DNA from: Acephala macrosclerotiorum
Taxonomy: Eukaryota; Ascomycota; Leotiomycetes; Helotiales; Mollisiaceae
Assembly: GCA_014904845.1 (NCBI GenBank)
Contig: MU119275.1
Span: 124,001-188,000, forward strand
DNA length: 64,000 nucleotides
Reading direction: 5' to 3'
Position numbers and translations under genes: made by a program. Every line of letters starts with the position of its first letter. The first letter of the stretch is position 1. The notes under the pieces were generated by a model. It worked only from the letters and a program-made list of their open reading frames with translations, did no database searches and was not told the origin of the DNA. Shown piece after piece: positions 11,930 through 23,735 of this stretch.

Positions 11930-13804
11930 ATTGGTGATAAGGGGGAGGGGTAGATCTTGAATGGAAGGATTGTTCTACCTGAAGACGATGTTTAGATGTA
12001 GTCTGTGAAGAAGAAAGTCCTGGTTGCGTCGGATATCAGAATAGACGTGAAAGCTCCATTGCCTCCGTCCATCCATCAAATGTCGAAATTAGCGGTCACG
12101 CATGTCCACCCATCCCGATTTAGTCAAGGCACTACAATTGTCCCTGTTCTGTTCTTTATCTTCGACTTGCTTAGTTGAAAGTTGCAATCGAATCCTTCAT
12201 CGTTATGCTCGAACCTTCGTGGATGTCTCCTGATTCTTTTTCGAGTCTTTGGGTTTCGTTGCCAACGCCTGTCTGAGGCGTTGTGGTACTGCCTTCTTCA
12301 AATTTGACGATTTTCTCTTCCTAGTTGAGATTTCGTGCTCTGAAGCTTGATGTTGATGTATGGCCATATGCATGGAAGAACTTGGATTAAGACCAAATGT
12401 CTCATTTCTAGCGAATCACACATCTCCCACTCTTGCTCGGATGCGATATAAATCTAAATAGCCGAGGTCTCGGTAAAGTTACACCGACAGCCTTCAAAAG
12501 CCACACAGTCACCGACAGGATAGCACTCGAAGTAACCTCTCGAGCAAGCAATATACGGCACCATCAACTTCTACTTCTTGCGCAAGAAGAAATATCAAGT
12601 GCAGCGCGCCGACATCGACGGGTGTTGACCCTCACTTAGCAAACTCCACTGGTGTGTTGATCTTGTGCCGACGGCTGCTAGGTCTTCAATTCGAGGAGTT
12701 GAGGATGTAGATTGACATGTTGTTTTTCGAACCTATTGGTGGAATTTTTTTGGGGATGCTTGAGAGGATCAGAGGCTTGGGCAATTTCGGTTGTGGCTGC
12801 AATTCAGCCGCGAAGCCTTTTTCTCCCAACCTCCTCCTCATTTCTCCTCGTACTCGGTCCGTCTCAATCAACATCTATTTCCATATATTGATTCCAGCAA
12901 CAAACTTTCCTTTTTCACTCAATGAAGATATTCAAGCCTGGAAATGGCCACGAACCACTTTAGTGATGGCAAGAAAAGTCTCATGTTCTGTCACCTTCCA
13001 GCCGACACAGGTCCGCACCAGCAGAAGCAAGTTCACTATCAAAGAATAGGCGTGCTCAGAGCGCGCGCCTGAGACGCTTTTCTCGGTCCACATACGCCAA
13101 CTTGCAGAATTTTCCAATTATGGCTGCATCAACCTTCCATAACTGTTGAAAGGCCCAAAGGAATCGCCTGGGAAACCTCTAAGTGGAAGCTTCCTCGAGC
13201 GGGTGTGGGGTAATCATCCCCGAAATTAATATTCTGGAGCCTGCCAAGACTTGCAGACAGGACGTGGAGATGTGCTTCGTATCTTCAGAAAACTGTTTCT
13301 GTGACGCATATTTCTCTTTCTGAAAATTAGCTTGAAAATTTTATGGTTGTGTGTTCGTTGACCATCTTTGATCGCTTTGGGATTTCGGGGCTGATCAGCT
13401 CTGGACAACAGATACTGATGCGGTCTGGCACGCTTTGTGCCTCACCAAATGCTGCATTCGAGGCCACTCGCTACACCCATGACTGGATAATCAAACCAGC
13501 TTTTTCGCTAGCAAATGTGCAGTCCAGTCACGAGAAACATCTTCAAGATATCTTACCCCACTGGGTGAGGCTGCATGTCTCGGCCGGAAGCCAGCTTTTC
13601 TCATCAAACCTTGTTGACATGGCGCAAGTGAGGCTCTCCAGCTAGTCTTCCTTCAACGGGTTTCAACTGTTTGTTTGCATTGTTCGCATCCTTGCACTTG
13701 CTTCCTTGGTCAGCTTCGTCACTCCCACAAGCTTGTCCACACCTACATTGCGTCGAACAGCTTTGTTGTCATCTGACTGTGCATGAACAATCATGCTCCA
13801 CAAT
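11930..13804. other. Long intergenic stretch, no gene recognised
   Basis: Base composition is normal over about 1.9 kb. Reading frames of up to 100 codons exist (for example 13343-13645) but show no recognisable domain and no partner exons. The composition is unlike the RIP-degraded DNA further right. The stretch may hold untranslated regions, a non-coding transcript or an old gene remnant. Confidence 0.45.
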
Positions 13805-16296
13805 ATGACGAGGCATTGGGCTTTGGTCATTATTGCTCTCCTATCCGCAGCAAGCCACGCCAGCTCAAGCTGCAAGTATTGCTCCCCCTGACCTCGGAGC
13901 CGTGATCTGTGTACTAACGTCTTGGAAGCCTCGAGCTACTCTAGTACGTCCAGAATATCCAGCACATCGAGTACATTGAGTACGTCGAGTACGTCGAGCA
14001 CATCCAGTATTTCAAGCATTTCGAGTACATCCAAAGTGTCCAGTCTATCTAGCACATCATGGGTCTCTTCGGAGTCGACGTCTGTCACCATGCCCACGCT
14101 GAAGAGCAGTTCATCCTCCGTCCAGTCTATGAGCCAAAGCACAGCTTCAATGTCTCACTCTTGTTCCACGATAGAGAGTTTACTGTCATCTACCATATAT
14201 TCTTCGTCATCTGCGAGCAAGAGCGTTGAAAATTCGCTCAGCAGCTCTCCACGGCCTTTTAACGGAACCACCACGTCCCTCCCCAATCACTCCTCTTTCC
14301 CTACAGGAAAGTCCAACGGTTCCTCTATTGTGACCCCCTCCTCTTCCCCTAGCCAAAATACCAATGCTACAGACAGGAGCCATACTACCAGAGGGCCTAT
14401 CTTTCCTTCTACAGTGAAGAAAAACTCAACAGTATCCTCAACGTCGCTCATTTGCCACTCAAAATACAACGATTAAAATCCTCGACTACCTCAAGCCCTC
14501 TCTGACTATGCAACCGCTCTCTACCCGTTCTTCGATCTGGTATGAAAAATGAGCAAGCTGCTTCCACTCGAAAGGGATCTAGAGAGATGGAAGGTAGCCT
14601 TCTTGATGGAGACCCTTAACCCGATTGTAAATGGCACGCGCCTGAAGACCTGGTTGTCGACCATGGATGCCTCACAGTTATCACGTCACTCTTCGAGTGC
14701 AACGATGTATGACGATGGAGTCAGCTCTCTCTGGGACTCCGGTGGCGATATTATCTTCCGAGAACTGGCTGATACCAAACCATGTCTATTTTTGACTTGC
14801 CGCTCTCAGTTCAACGCCCAGAGCTCAGCATTCAAATCTTCAAACAAAGGTATTTTTTCCCTACACGGTAAGCGCTCCTTGCTGTGGCACATGCAACGTG
14901 TTCGGAGCAAATGAAATTCTGCATTATTGGCCAACACCAGCTCCGTCCCCGCCGATTACCGTGCCCTCCGACCCAAGCGCTCTGAGTAGTGTTTTCAATA
15001 CATTGTGAGTGAAGCTTTCATACAAGCTACCGTGCCTTCACTAATAATCGAAGGTGGTCCCCTTCAGCCTACGCAAGATTCTATACCGTTAATGCTCGGG
15101 ACCGGTGTGGCGTCGTAGGCGGCAATATATATTGGAACTTGTGGGGCGGGCTCAACCAGAAGAAGCTCCTGACATCGACTATTCCTACAAACCCTAATTC
15201 TGTGGGCGGAGGCTGGAGCGTACTGAACGTCTCAGACCTTGAAAATCAGTAGGCCTATGTGTCTGCCCGTTTCATGCACCCCGCTAATACAATACAAGGC
15301 CATGTTCTTGCATTCAGGATTGCCCTTACGATCCAGTTTTACTGCAGACATTGCACAATATCTGTACACCCCAATTGAGTCTCCCATCTAAGTGGCTCAG
15401 TAACTTGCCGAAGAGCGTTTCGAGCTCTGGAAGACCTGTGCAGAAATCGGCATCTTCGATCCACCATCTGCCCTCCAGCCCGGAGCGACATTGATAACAA
15501 TAACGCTTACCGCTATTAGTACAACACCCTCTTCAGATACTGGAGGCACAGGAACAGCAGTACCCGTTAATACTGGAACAGCTCCAACTGTGACCTGTAC
15601 GAGATGACGACCGCCATCCTCGCCAACGCAAACTCTACCGAATACACCTGCTCAAGATCCCGGTTCTCAAACTCCCACTACAGCAATAACAACAGAAAAA
15701 CAATAACGAGCTCAGTAAAGCCTGTGATTATTATCACAGTCATTACATCTGGCACAGGTGTGATCACATCTGTCTTTACTTCTAACCCATCTCAAACGCC
15801 TGTGACTATTACCACAGTCTTTGCATCTGGTACTGATGTGATCGCTTCTGTCTTTACCTCAAATCCCTCTCCAGCTAGTCTACCTCCTGCTGGACCTGTC
15901 ATCATTAGCGAGACCTCCCTTTCCAACCCGACCATCACCGCCGACTCACGTGGAAACATTGTAATTGGCACACAGACAATCACAGCGGGCGCCCCAGCTG
16001 TCACCATCTCCGGATCAGTGATCTCCCTCTCACCCGGAACGACGGAGATTGTGTTGGGCACTCAAATACTGGTTGTTGGAAGTCCTGCTGTGACCATTTC
16101 CGGAACGGTATACGCGCTTGGGCCGGGAGGAATGAGCGTTGTTGTGGGAACCTCGACTGCGAATTTGGGGAGTATTATCATGTCGATTTTTGGGGCTACG
16201 CCGAGTGCGCCGGCGCAATTTACCGGTGCTGCTGTGAGGATATTTAGGGTTTCGGTTATGGAGATTGTTTGTGTGTGGCTATTATTTCAGTGTTGA
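13805..16296 (+). pseudogene. Decayed Ser/Thr-rich secreted or cell-surface protein gene
   Basis: The ATG at 13805 opens a signal peptide (MTRHWALVIIALLSAASHA), followed by an intron at 13876-13935 with a TACTAAC branch point. A Ser/Thr-rich frame then runs to a stop at 14474-14476. Further right, pieces of a Cys-rich region survive in shifted frames: CCGTCNVFGANEILHYWP (about 14880), then ARFYTVNARDRCGVVGG after an intron at 15005-15053, and IFDPPSALQPG after an intron at 15249-15298. The last part (to 16296) has VTISG-type repeats and a hydrophobic C terminus suggestive of a GPI anchor signal. Similar CCG..VFG..YWP proteins of unknown function are, from memory, common in ascomycetes. Stops at 14474 and 15605 and at least one frame change near 15410 indicate decay, though splice sites persist. 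Confidence 0.5.
15721..15876 (+). repeat. Two-copy 78-bp coding tandem repeat
   Basis: Two adjacent 26-codon units begin at 15721 and 15799. Each translates to a pattern P-V-x-I-x-T-V-x-x-S-G-T-x-V-I-x-S-V-F-T-S-N-P-S. It lies in the tail of the decayed surface-protein gene and is typical of length-variable wall protein repeats. Confidence 0.7.
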
Positions 16297-16555
16297 TGGT
16301 TTGGCTCTAATGTGTGAGGGTATGAAGGTATGTATATAATGATGGATGGTAAGTAATATCAATGATGGATGAATGGATATGTTCTATACCGCCCAGTGTA
16401 AATATAATTTGTCCTTTCTACCCAATTCAAGTGAAATACACCCTTCCATTCCTTTGTCTCACGCAATCCTTCGCCACTCAGACCCTCATCTCAACCCCAA
16501 TTATCATTTCGGAAACGGACAACGAGCAAACAGGAGCTCAGATAGCTGTCATTTC

Positions 16556-17218
16556 TCAATCTTTAGGATCATAACACTCCCAAAAATACTCATCATACTC
16601 ATCCGGCAACTCATCCCAACAATCCCAATCCCTCCTCTTCCTCTTCCTCTTATTCCTACCCTTCCTCACATCCGCTCTCCTCATTCTCTCCACAAATTTT
16701 CCATTCTTACAAAATCCACATCCAACCTTATCGATTCCATGACAAGCCCTACACTCCCTCGACCCCGGGCACCCCGCCTCATCCCCGCCTTTCCGTTTCC
16801 CACACCCCTCACAAAACACCCTCCTCTCCCCATCAACCACGATCTCCGTTCCCGGCGAATACCTCGTCTCCCCCTTCTTCGGTTCAACCCCACAATCGAC
16901 ACAAAATCTCTTATGGGGTTCTTTTCCATTGAGTCCTTTTTTACCTTTTTTCATGGCGTCGGCGAATTTGGAGCTGGGTCGGAGTCGGAGACAGTCTTTG
17001 CATGCATAGAGGTTTCGGGATGTAGCCCAGGGGGTTTTTTCGGTGAGGAGGAGTTGTGGGTGGGTTGGTGGAGAGAGGGTGTGGTTGAAGTGGGTGCAGG
17101 TTTGGCGGAGGGCGAGGATTGATGGGGTGGTGAGGTGGGTGGTGATTGAGTTTTGGATTTCGAGGGGGAGGGTGAGGAGAGTTGATGGGGGAGAGTTTGC
17201 CTGGACTGGAGCCGACAT
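16556..17218 (-). CDS. F-box protein with Cys-rich, possibly zinc-binding, C-terminal half
   Basis: One exon encodes 220 residues. I use the ATG at 17218 (MSAPVQANSPPSTL); longer versions would start at GTG. Residues about 13-50 form an F-box (LLTLPLEIQNSITTHLTTPS followed by LRQTCTHFNHTL), which would dock on Skp1 in an SCF ubiquitin ligase. The rest has paired cysteines: CKDC, CVDCG, CEGCGKRK, CRACH and CGFC. This spacing suggests two or more zinc sites and possible substrate recognition. The tail is Lys/Arg-rich, then acidic (DELPDEYDEYFWECYDPKD). F-box plus such Cys pairs is a common fungal class without a defined function. The substrate is unknown. The gene appears intact. Confidence 0.75.
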   Translation of the reverse strand: MSAPVQANSPPSTLLTLPLEIQNSITTHLTTPSILALRQTCTHFNHTLSPPTHPQLLLTEKTPWATSRNLYACKDCLRLRPSSKFADAMKKGKKGLNGKEPHKRFCVDCGVEPKKGETRYSPGTEIVVDGERRVFCEGCGKRKGGDEAGCPGSRECRACHGIDKVGCGFCKNGKFVERMRRADVRKGRNKRKRKRRDWDCWDELPDEYDEYFWECYDPKD

Positions 17219-17825
17219 CGTATTTGCGTTGTTGAGAGAATGAAATCCTTGGCTTGTACAGAAGTTCACAGAGGGTTGATGGTCAGAAGTCTAGGGGCAA
17301 GATTGAATTTTGGATTTGCAAACGACGTGACACCTGCCTATGACAGCCTCACTCTTTGTGTAACATTAGCGACCCAATCTGTAGCCGGGGTCGGACAAGT
17401 GCATGAATTCCAACAAGGCTCTCTTGAAGCATTAGAAGGTTCTAAAAGTCGCCAGCATGTATGGTAGAACTACCTCGGCTAAGAGTAGGGCTCGATAAAA
17501 GGGATTTAGCTTTACGCACGTGACCCCTTCGAACTTGCAAATTACCCCATGGAAGTAGCATCTTTCTGGAATCTACTACTTCCGAGTAGGATTCGCTGAT
17601 CCCTCGTCGACAATTTCTATCAAAAATTGCGTTGATCTGAACCGAAACTCATGTGGGTGACACCGACTGACCCACACTTACCTCAAATGATGAGCTTACA
17701 CGTGACTATGGCGAATGTCAATAATCCCACCTCTGGACCAGAACATCGTTCGACACCTAGAATACACTTTCTTAGATCGTTAATAATTCATAGCTTCTTG
17801 GAAGAAGTGCAGGAATTAACACAAA
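17219..17825. other. Divergent intergenic region, F-box gene and FMO gene
   Basis: No coding sequence is recognised in 607 bp. It lies between a minus-strand and a plus-strand gene, so both promoters should be here. No clear regulatory motif was assigned. Confidence 0.5.
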
Positions 17826-19747
17826 ATGAGTAGGCTGGAACGAGTCAAGTCAGTTGCTATCATTGGTGCTGGAGCAGCAGGTACCAAGTCTCCCGCCCCC
17901 AGACTTACCCCATTCCCCAGATTCAGATTACTAATGCACCTAATGTGCAGGCGCAATCACCGCAGCCGCTTTCAAGGCTGAGAATTATTTTGAAAAGATT
18001 CGAGTTTTTGAGAGAAGAGAAACTGCCGGCGGAACATGGTAAGTATGAAAACATGGCGATGAAAGCACCTTACACCATACAGGATATACGATCGAGACCC
18101 AAAGCCCAGTCTTCCCATACTTCCTGGAGCTCTTCCTGCCAGTGTTGATCCACCACTGGTAATTCCAAGCAGTCTTCCCAGGATCATTTCCCCGAATCAG
18201 CAAGAGCGGTTTGCTCAAACACCTATCTATGACTCCCTCACGTGAGACTTTCCTGCTCCTTCCCAAACGAGAGCAGAACCCTGACTTTTGACACAGAACC
18301 AATGTCCCAGACATAGCAATGTGCTTCTCAGACCAACGTTTCGCACATGGAATATTCGTGCCACACCACATTCCTAGACAGTACATCGAGAACTACTTCT
18401 CCAGCCATAACCTCGATGATCTACTCGTGCTCAATACAACTGTTGAAGACGTCTCTCTAATAACTTCTTCAGAACTGGGGACAGGAGAGAGGTGGAAATT
18501 GACGTTGCGAAAATATGATTGTTATCGGCATGTGGACGTGTGGTGGGAGGAGGAGTTCGATGCGGTGATTTTGGCGAATGGTCATTATTCCGTCCCTTTC
18601 GTGCGTCCCTCTGCTCCATCTTCATTTCCGAATCCGCGGAAACCTGAGCTGATGATCGTAGATTCCAGAAGTCAAAGGCTTGAAAGCGTACAGCGAGAAA
18701 TACCCCGGCCGAGTGCAACACTCGAAGTACTACCGGTCTCCGATCCAGTACAAATCACAGAAACTCCTCGTCATCGGCAACTCAGCCTCCGGTCACGACG
18801 TCGCTGCAGAGGGTGTCTCAACTGCCCGCCTGCCTGTCTATAACTCTATCCATTCGAAATCTCGATGGGACGGTGACGAACCACCAAAAGGGATCGCCTG
18901 GAAACCGATCATCTCAGAATTCCACCTCGATGGCAGAATTGAATTCGAAGACGGAACATACCTAGACAATATAGACAAAGTGATCTATTGCACCGGATAC
19001 AAAGCCTCCTACCCATTTTGGAACGAGAAAGTCAACGGTCGACCACTGTATGATTATGAAAGCAACAAACTCATCAAAAATTACTGGCACACTTTCTTCC
19101 AAGACTTTAAAACACTTGCCATCGTTGGGCTTCCACGTGTTCTGACATTCAGAAGTTTCGAATACCAAGCCATAGCACTAGCCCGGCTATACTCTGGACG
19201 GAATAAGGTCCCACTTCCTCCTCTCTCAGAGCAGCAGAAATGGGAAAGTGAACGAGAAGAGAAACGCAGAAAAGAGCATAAGAAGTTCCATGATATTGAA
19301 TGGGAGACAGGAGAGACGAAAGAGTGGCTCGGAAGATTCTTTGAGATTGCCGGGTTGGGAACTTTGACTGGAGATGGGAGGGTGCCGCCTGTGCTGGGGA
19401 AGGATTTGGTTTGGGCGATTGAGCATTTGAGAAAGTATCCTGAGCCAGGGAAAGATTATGCAGTGGAGAAAGCAGGGGAGGAGTTTAGAGCGTGCAGAAC
19501 ATCGATGCCCGTGCTGGGCGAGGAGTTAAGTTTGGCAATCATGCAGCTCGAGAAGGGTTCAGAGACAGTGAGAGAATCGACAACACAGGAAAGCGAGGGA
19601 GAATCAAGCGAAGTTCAACATCGGACAATATATCCGATGTCGGGAGAAGTCGTGCTGACAGAGCGTGCTGAAGCCCAAGTAGGAGATTGCGAGCTTTCTG
19701 AGGCTGACACGAGTGAGTGGGAAGTGGTGGATCGGGTGAGGGCCTAG
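17826..19747 (+). CDS. Flavin-containing monooxygenase (FMO family)
   Basis: Five exons (17826-17880, 17951-18038, 18083-18241, 18297-18600, 18662-19747) give 563 residues in one uninterrupted frame. The FAD site GAGAAG is at 14-19. The FMO-type motif YPGRVQHSKYY lies at about 216-226, with Tyr in place of the first Phe. The NADPH site GNSASG is at 241-246, and the ATG-like motif YCTGY follows after about 70 residues. These enzymes use NADPH and O2 to oxygenate soft nucleophiles (N or S) through a C4a-hydroperoxyflavin. The C-terminal third ends in an acidic, Ser/Glu-rich tail that is not part of the domain. There is no signal peptide, so the enzyme is probably cytosolic. It is not embedded in an obvious biosynthetic cluster. 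It is the last intact gene before the zone of decay, apart from the T5orf172 gene. Confidence 0.9.
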
Positions 19748-20173
19748 GTAGCCAGTTGATGATTACAGTATTAGACATGATGTTACGCCTTTATGTAGAT
19801 CGGTGCTCAGAGTACGGCGATCTATTCGTCAGTAGCTCAGCCCGGACTGTTAATATCTCTCAAGAGCATCCAGAGTACGAGCACTCCATTCGTGACCGAA
19901 AGCTTGTTGCCCGTGAGAATTCAAGGAGATCTATCAGCCATCATTTCATTGCGAAGGAACTAAGAGCTTACCTATCTACACACTCCAAAGGCCTTAACTC
20001 ACCAACCCACTCCTCTTCCATTCCTTAACCCTCGGCTCCAGCGCCCTCCACAGAGAGGTGGGATAGTTCGTAGAGTCGTGCGGGCAAAAGAGGTTGTAGA
20101 TTGAGTTCTATGAAGAGGAAGCTTATATGCTCGTAAAGCACGCTACTCTTAGCCTAGAATGCTCCACGTGATT
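19748..20173. other. Intergenic, no gene seen
   Basis: This lies between two converging coding ends (the FMO gene and the broken GFA-family gene). It should contain 3' untranslated sequence. Nothing else recognised. Confidence 0.5.
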
Positions 20174-20730
20174 CTAGGGCTCATCTTCCACCTCTCCAAA
20201 CTCCTCCCTCTCATAATACTCCTCCACAACCCTCACTCCTACCACCTCCTCTTTACTCAAATCCACCCACCCCAGCTTTGTTCCCATATAAATATGTACA
20301 TCCGGCCTCACCAGCTCCTTCCCATTCTTCCTATCCAAAGTCCCCACCTTTAGAAACCTCAAAAATGGTCATGAGCCGGGATAGTGAGACCAAACAGTGA
20401 CGTGACAGATCGGACAGCGAGGGGTATCATGGCCTTTGCCACTGGAGGAGGGGGTGTGGATGTTCTCGGAGGGTGGTGGTTGAGGTTAGAAGGAGGGTGA
20501 TGAGGGGTGATAAGATGACGTCGTTGAGGGCGAAGGCGGTGCTGGTTTCGCGTTGGCAGTCTGGGGTTTGTTAGTATTGGTGTCGAGAATTGAGAGATGA
20601 GAATTGATTGGGGTGGTAGCTTACAGGTGCAGTGGCAGCAATGGACGATGAGGGGGCCAGTTTCCATTCTGTATTTGAGGGCTTTGCAGGTGCAGCTTCC
20701 TTCGATTGGGAAGGGGTTGGTTGTAGCCAT
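20174..20730 (-). pseudogene. Broken GFA/CENP-V family gene (glutathione-dependent formaldehyde-activating-like)
   Basis: The ATG at 20730 opens a protein with SCTCKALKYRM, then CCHCTYCQRETSTAFALN after a 64-nt intron (20561-20624). This is the classic GFA zinc-binding layout. The second zinc motif RCPICHVTVWSHY and the tail KVGTLD..VRPDVHIY..EEYYERE are also present. The two halves are in different frames, so a one-base shift lies between about 20558 and 20450. A TGA at 20369-20371 also interrupts the second half just before FLRFLKVGTLD. GFA-family proteins bind two zinc ions with cysteines; many have no proven formaldehyde role. With both defects a full protein cannot be made. A sequencing error could explain the shift but is less likely to explain both. 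Confidence 0.7.
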
Positions 20731-21193
20731 TGCTTGTTGTAGAGAGGTTTTGCACCACTTTCAGGGGTAGAATTCCGGGGAAAATGTGAGAAACCATGGC
20801 GAGGAAGAAGAACGACGGAGCGTAGGAAGTGAGTAGATGAATGATTGATGAATGGGAAGTCACTGGACTTCGTGAAAGGAACGCGTGCTGATGGCGTCGT
20901 GATCAGAAGGGCGTGGTACGTTAGGATCGGTTGAATGGATCCCCGCTGTAGCCTAAGTAATAATCTTGACCAAAGGAGTAAGAGCTTCAGTAGCATGCTT
21001 TTTTCCAGCAAAATCTCCGAGATCAGAAAGAGACGGGACACCCGAAACCTCATGCTACGTAGTGACAAACTTGGCCTCGCAAAGCAGAATAAATGCAGGC
21101 TAGGACTAAGTCCAAGAGCATGATCGTCATCCTTTCAACATACTTACCGAAGGTTAAATAGCACCCAAATCGAAATAAAAAGCGTTCCACCCC
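20731..21193. other. Intergenic, upstream of the broken GFA gene
   Basis: No gene recognised. It includes the former promoter side of the GFA-family gene and the 3' side of the phosphodiesterase gene. Confidence 0.5.
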
Positions 21194-23299
21194 TTAAAGA
21201 AAACTCGTCGGACTAGACATCGTACCCAAACACCTCTCAAAGATCGGCACACTCATACTCCTCAACCCACACAGCGTCAAGTTCTTCTGATCTCCCGTCA
21301 CCGGTGAATAAGGGCGGAACTTCTTCGTTCTCAGATCGGTATAAATCTCAAACATCGTCTCATTGTTGGAGATCTCCTCAGTGACCTGATGCCAGAACGC
21401 TGGAGTCAAAGGAGCATTTGGTTCAAGCAATGTACCTGTCGGATCGTAAATTTCTCGAGCTGAGTATTCAAACTCCCAGGTGACTTCGCCGTTTTTCTCC
21501 CATTCGTTGGTGTTGGAGACGTTAGCGTAGAAAGTGACTGAGTCGATGATATCGAATGTGTCTGGATCGACTAGATAATAGCGGAAGCCAGCATTGAGAT
21601 TTATGTGGGATGCGACTGAAGGCATTATATAGCCCACACCCACAGCACTTTCTGCAGTCTGTACAGTGGCATTATTTGTATAGAATATGCCGAATTCGTC
21701 TTCATGAGTATGGCCAAAGAAAGTTCCGCGAATAGTGTTGTTGAATCGGTCGATGATCTGATAACACAAGTCTGAGGCTGCTGGCAATGCTTCGAAGTCG
21801 ACGGATCCACCGACTTGGACGTGTTGAATCAGCCAGACTGCCTCGTTTTTGCTTTCTGCTTCGAGTAGATAATCGATCAAGATTCGGAAGGTGCCCGTTG
21901 TGTCGATTTTGTTCGCGCCGATGTATGCGTAGAGATTGAAGTAATACCAAATGTCGCTGTTCAATGAAATTATGACTAGGCCTTCTGTAGTGACTGCTCT
22001 GTAGATGCCGAGGCCAGAAGAGACAACTTCTTGGGCTTCTGAAGAATTGAGCCATCCATAGTTCTGCCACGCAGCAGCAACTTTCTGGTACAAAGCTTCC
22101 TTTTGCACAGGGTAAGAAGCGTTGAAAGGAAGCACATCATTCAGATTTAGGAATGAAGTAAACGCTTGAGGAAAGGTATCGTGATTCCTGTGGCTTGTGT
22201 CAGCCTTTTTCTTCTTCTGGAAGGCCTTGGGATTGGTCAGCACTCACCCTAAAGTTGGGTACATCTTGACGCCGCCTAAGCCATTGAAGAATTGCTGATA
22301 GCTCCCTAACATCTCCGCCTCTACATACTCCTCAGTGAGCTCCCAGAGATCATGGGAGACTAAATCTCCGGTAAAGATGCCAAATGAGAACTCGGACCAC
22401 TCAAAGCCTGTAACTTTTGGAACGTTGCGGAAGACTGAAGTACCCAGCGGCTCAGGCGTATCGCATAAGTAGTTGCCGAAAAGTGATGCCGGTTGTTTGA
22501 CAGGCGCTGAAACATTTGTATATGGCATCACTCGGCAACAGAGGACATCATCGCAGTCGGCTTCGGCTCCAACAACATATCGCATATCCATATGATAATC
22601 GCTGACATGCAAGACTTTTAGTGACTCCTTCATAGATGGGCTTATCGCTCGCGGAGAAGGTTTTGATATCTTACTCCTGAAGAGAACGTCCATGTCCAAT
22701 CTTGGAGGTGTTGGGAGAGTGCAAGAACCAAACATGAAAGCACAAAGTGTCTGGCCATCTTCGCCCATCATGTCCATAGCTGGAAAAATCCCACCGATAT
22801 CTGTACTTGCGATTCTGAGCAGTCCCATGCAGATAGGCATTGGAAGGGCAATCTTGAGAGGCCTGCAATATGGTATGGCGATGTTGCTCAAAGTGTCTTG
22901 TTGGAGCTTCATTCGTGCTGCGAGACTCGACAGGATTTGTTGGCATGTAAGTCAATTCGCTGAGCTCGCAACTTTCCCTTGCAATATCAGAGATAAGACA
23001 TCTTCGATGATTGTAGCGGTGTCTGGCAAGCCTTAAGCAGGCGCCTCAGTGGCGAGAGGGCCGAAGACGTTCGTGAATGTCGGGTAGGCATTGTCCTTCA
23101 GGTCAAAGGCATAGCTCGAGGCGACATGCCCGGGGTGCCTGGTGTTCGATAGTAGAGACAAGGAGGCCGTGGTCGTTTCGACTCGCTCATTGATGAATGT
23201 CTGGTAGGTGAAGGTCACCGAACCAGGATTGTTCAAAAGCGCCTGCTGAGACTTGACAAATACTGCAGAAGCAACGAAGAGAAACAGTGAAGCTTGCAT
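21194..23299 (-). pseudogene. Acid-sphingomyelinase-like phosphodiesterase with two early stop codons
   Basis: The ATG at 23299 opens a signal peptide (MQASLFLFVASAVFVKSQQ). One frame then runs to 22248, a 60-nt intron (22188-22247) follows, and exon 2 ends at 21194; in all there are 682 codons. A saposin-like Cys region (TCQQILSSLAARM..PYC) precedes a calcineurin-type metallophosphoesterase domain. That domain has DYHMD, GIFTGDLVSHD, GNHD (restored exactly by splicing), IQHVQVG and GHTHED, so its metal-binding set is complete. The family is secreted and cleaves sphingomyelin or related phosphodiesters. Two stops, TAA at 23033-23035 and TGA at 22952-22954, interrupt the region between the signal peptide and the catalytic domain. 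No frameshift is needed. A downstream ATG at 22912 could give an unsecreted catalytic fragment. Confidence 0.75.
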
Positions 23300-23735
23300 A
23301 AGGGCGACTAAATTGACCGGTGCCTGAAAGCAGTAAATGAGATGTGAACAGGAGACGATGAAACCTTATATTGCCTCACGTAGTACTGTGCGAGCCCAGC
23401 GAGGCACTGGGTGCCACAACGTTGAAGCATGGGAGGACAATGACATAATTTCAAGCCGCCCGCACATCGCATAGAAAGATAAGGCTCGTCCTATACACTT
23501 GTATCTGGTGCGCCTCGGCGGCAAGATCGAATGAAAGTTGACTCTACACGTCGTCATTTGTTGTGATGAGGTCCTCGTTCCGCCATTGTTGGTTCGCGAG
23601 TACTTCCCACTCCTTCCTCTTCCGTTATCTGATTTGCTCTATATCTATGCAAAGAAGGTAATTAGCTCTCACATACGACCATAGATTAAAGGAAGTTGGA
23701 CTCATTCTCGTTATTTGGGCTGCTTTGATGAGATC
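23300..23735. other. Intergenic with a 5S-like fragment
   Basis: No protein gene recognised. The one distinct element is the 5S-rRNA-like piece at about 23670-23703, listed separately. Confidence 0.5.
23670..23703 (+). pseudogene. 5S rRNA 5'-end fragment
   Basis: ACATACGACCATAG is the usual first 14 bases of fungal 5S rRNA. The next 20 bases still resemble the 5S sequence (GGAA..GGACT in place of GGAAAACAGGGCT), after which similarity is lost. Filamentous ascomycetes carry dispersed 5S genes and truncated copies. A related fragment lies at 33282-33313. Confidence 0.6.

Noticed and set aside
13343..13645. 100-codon plus-strand frame
   Set aside because: Amino-acid content is unremarkable and no domain or neighbouring exon supports it.
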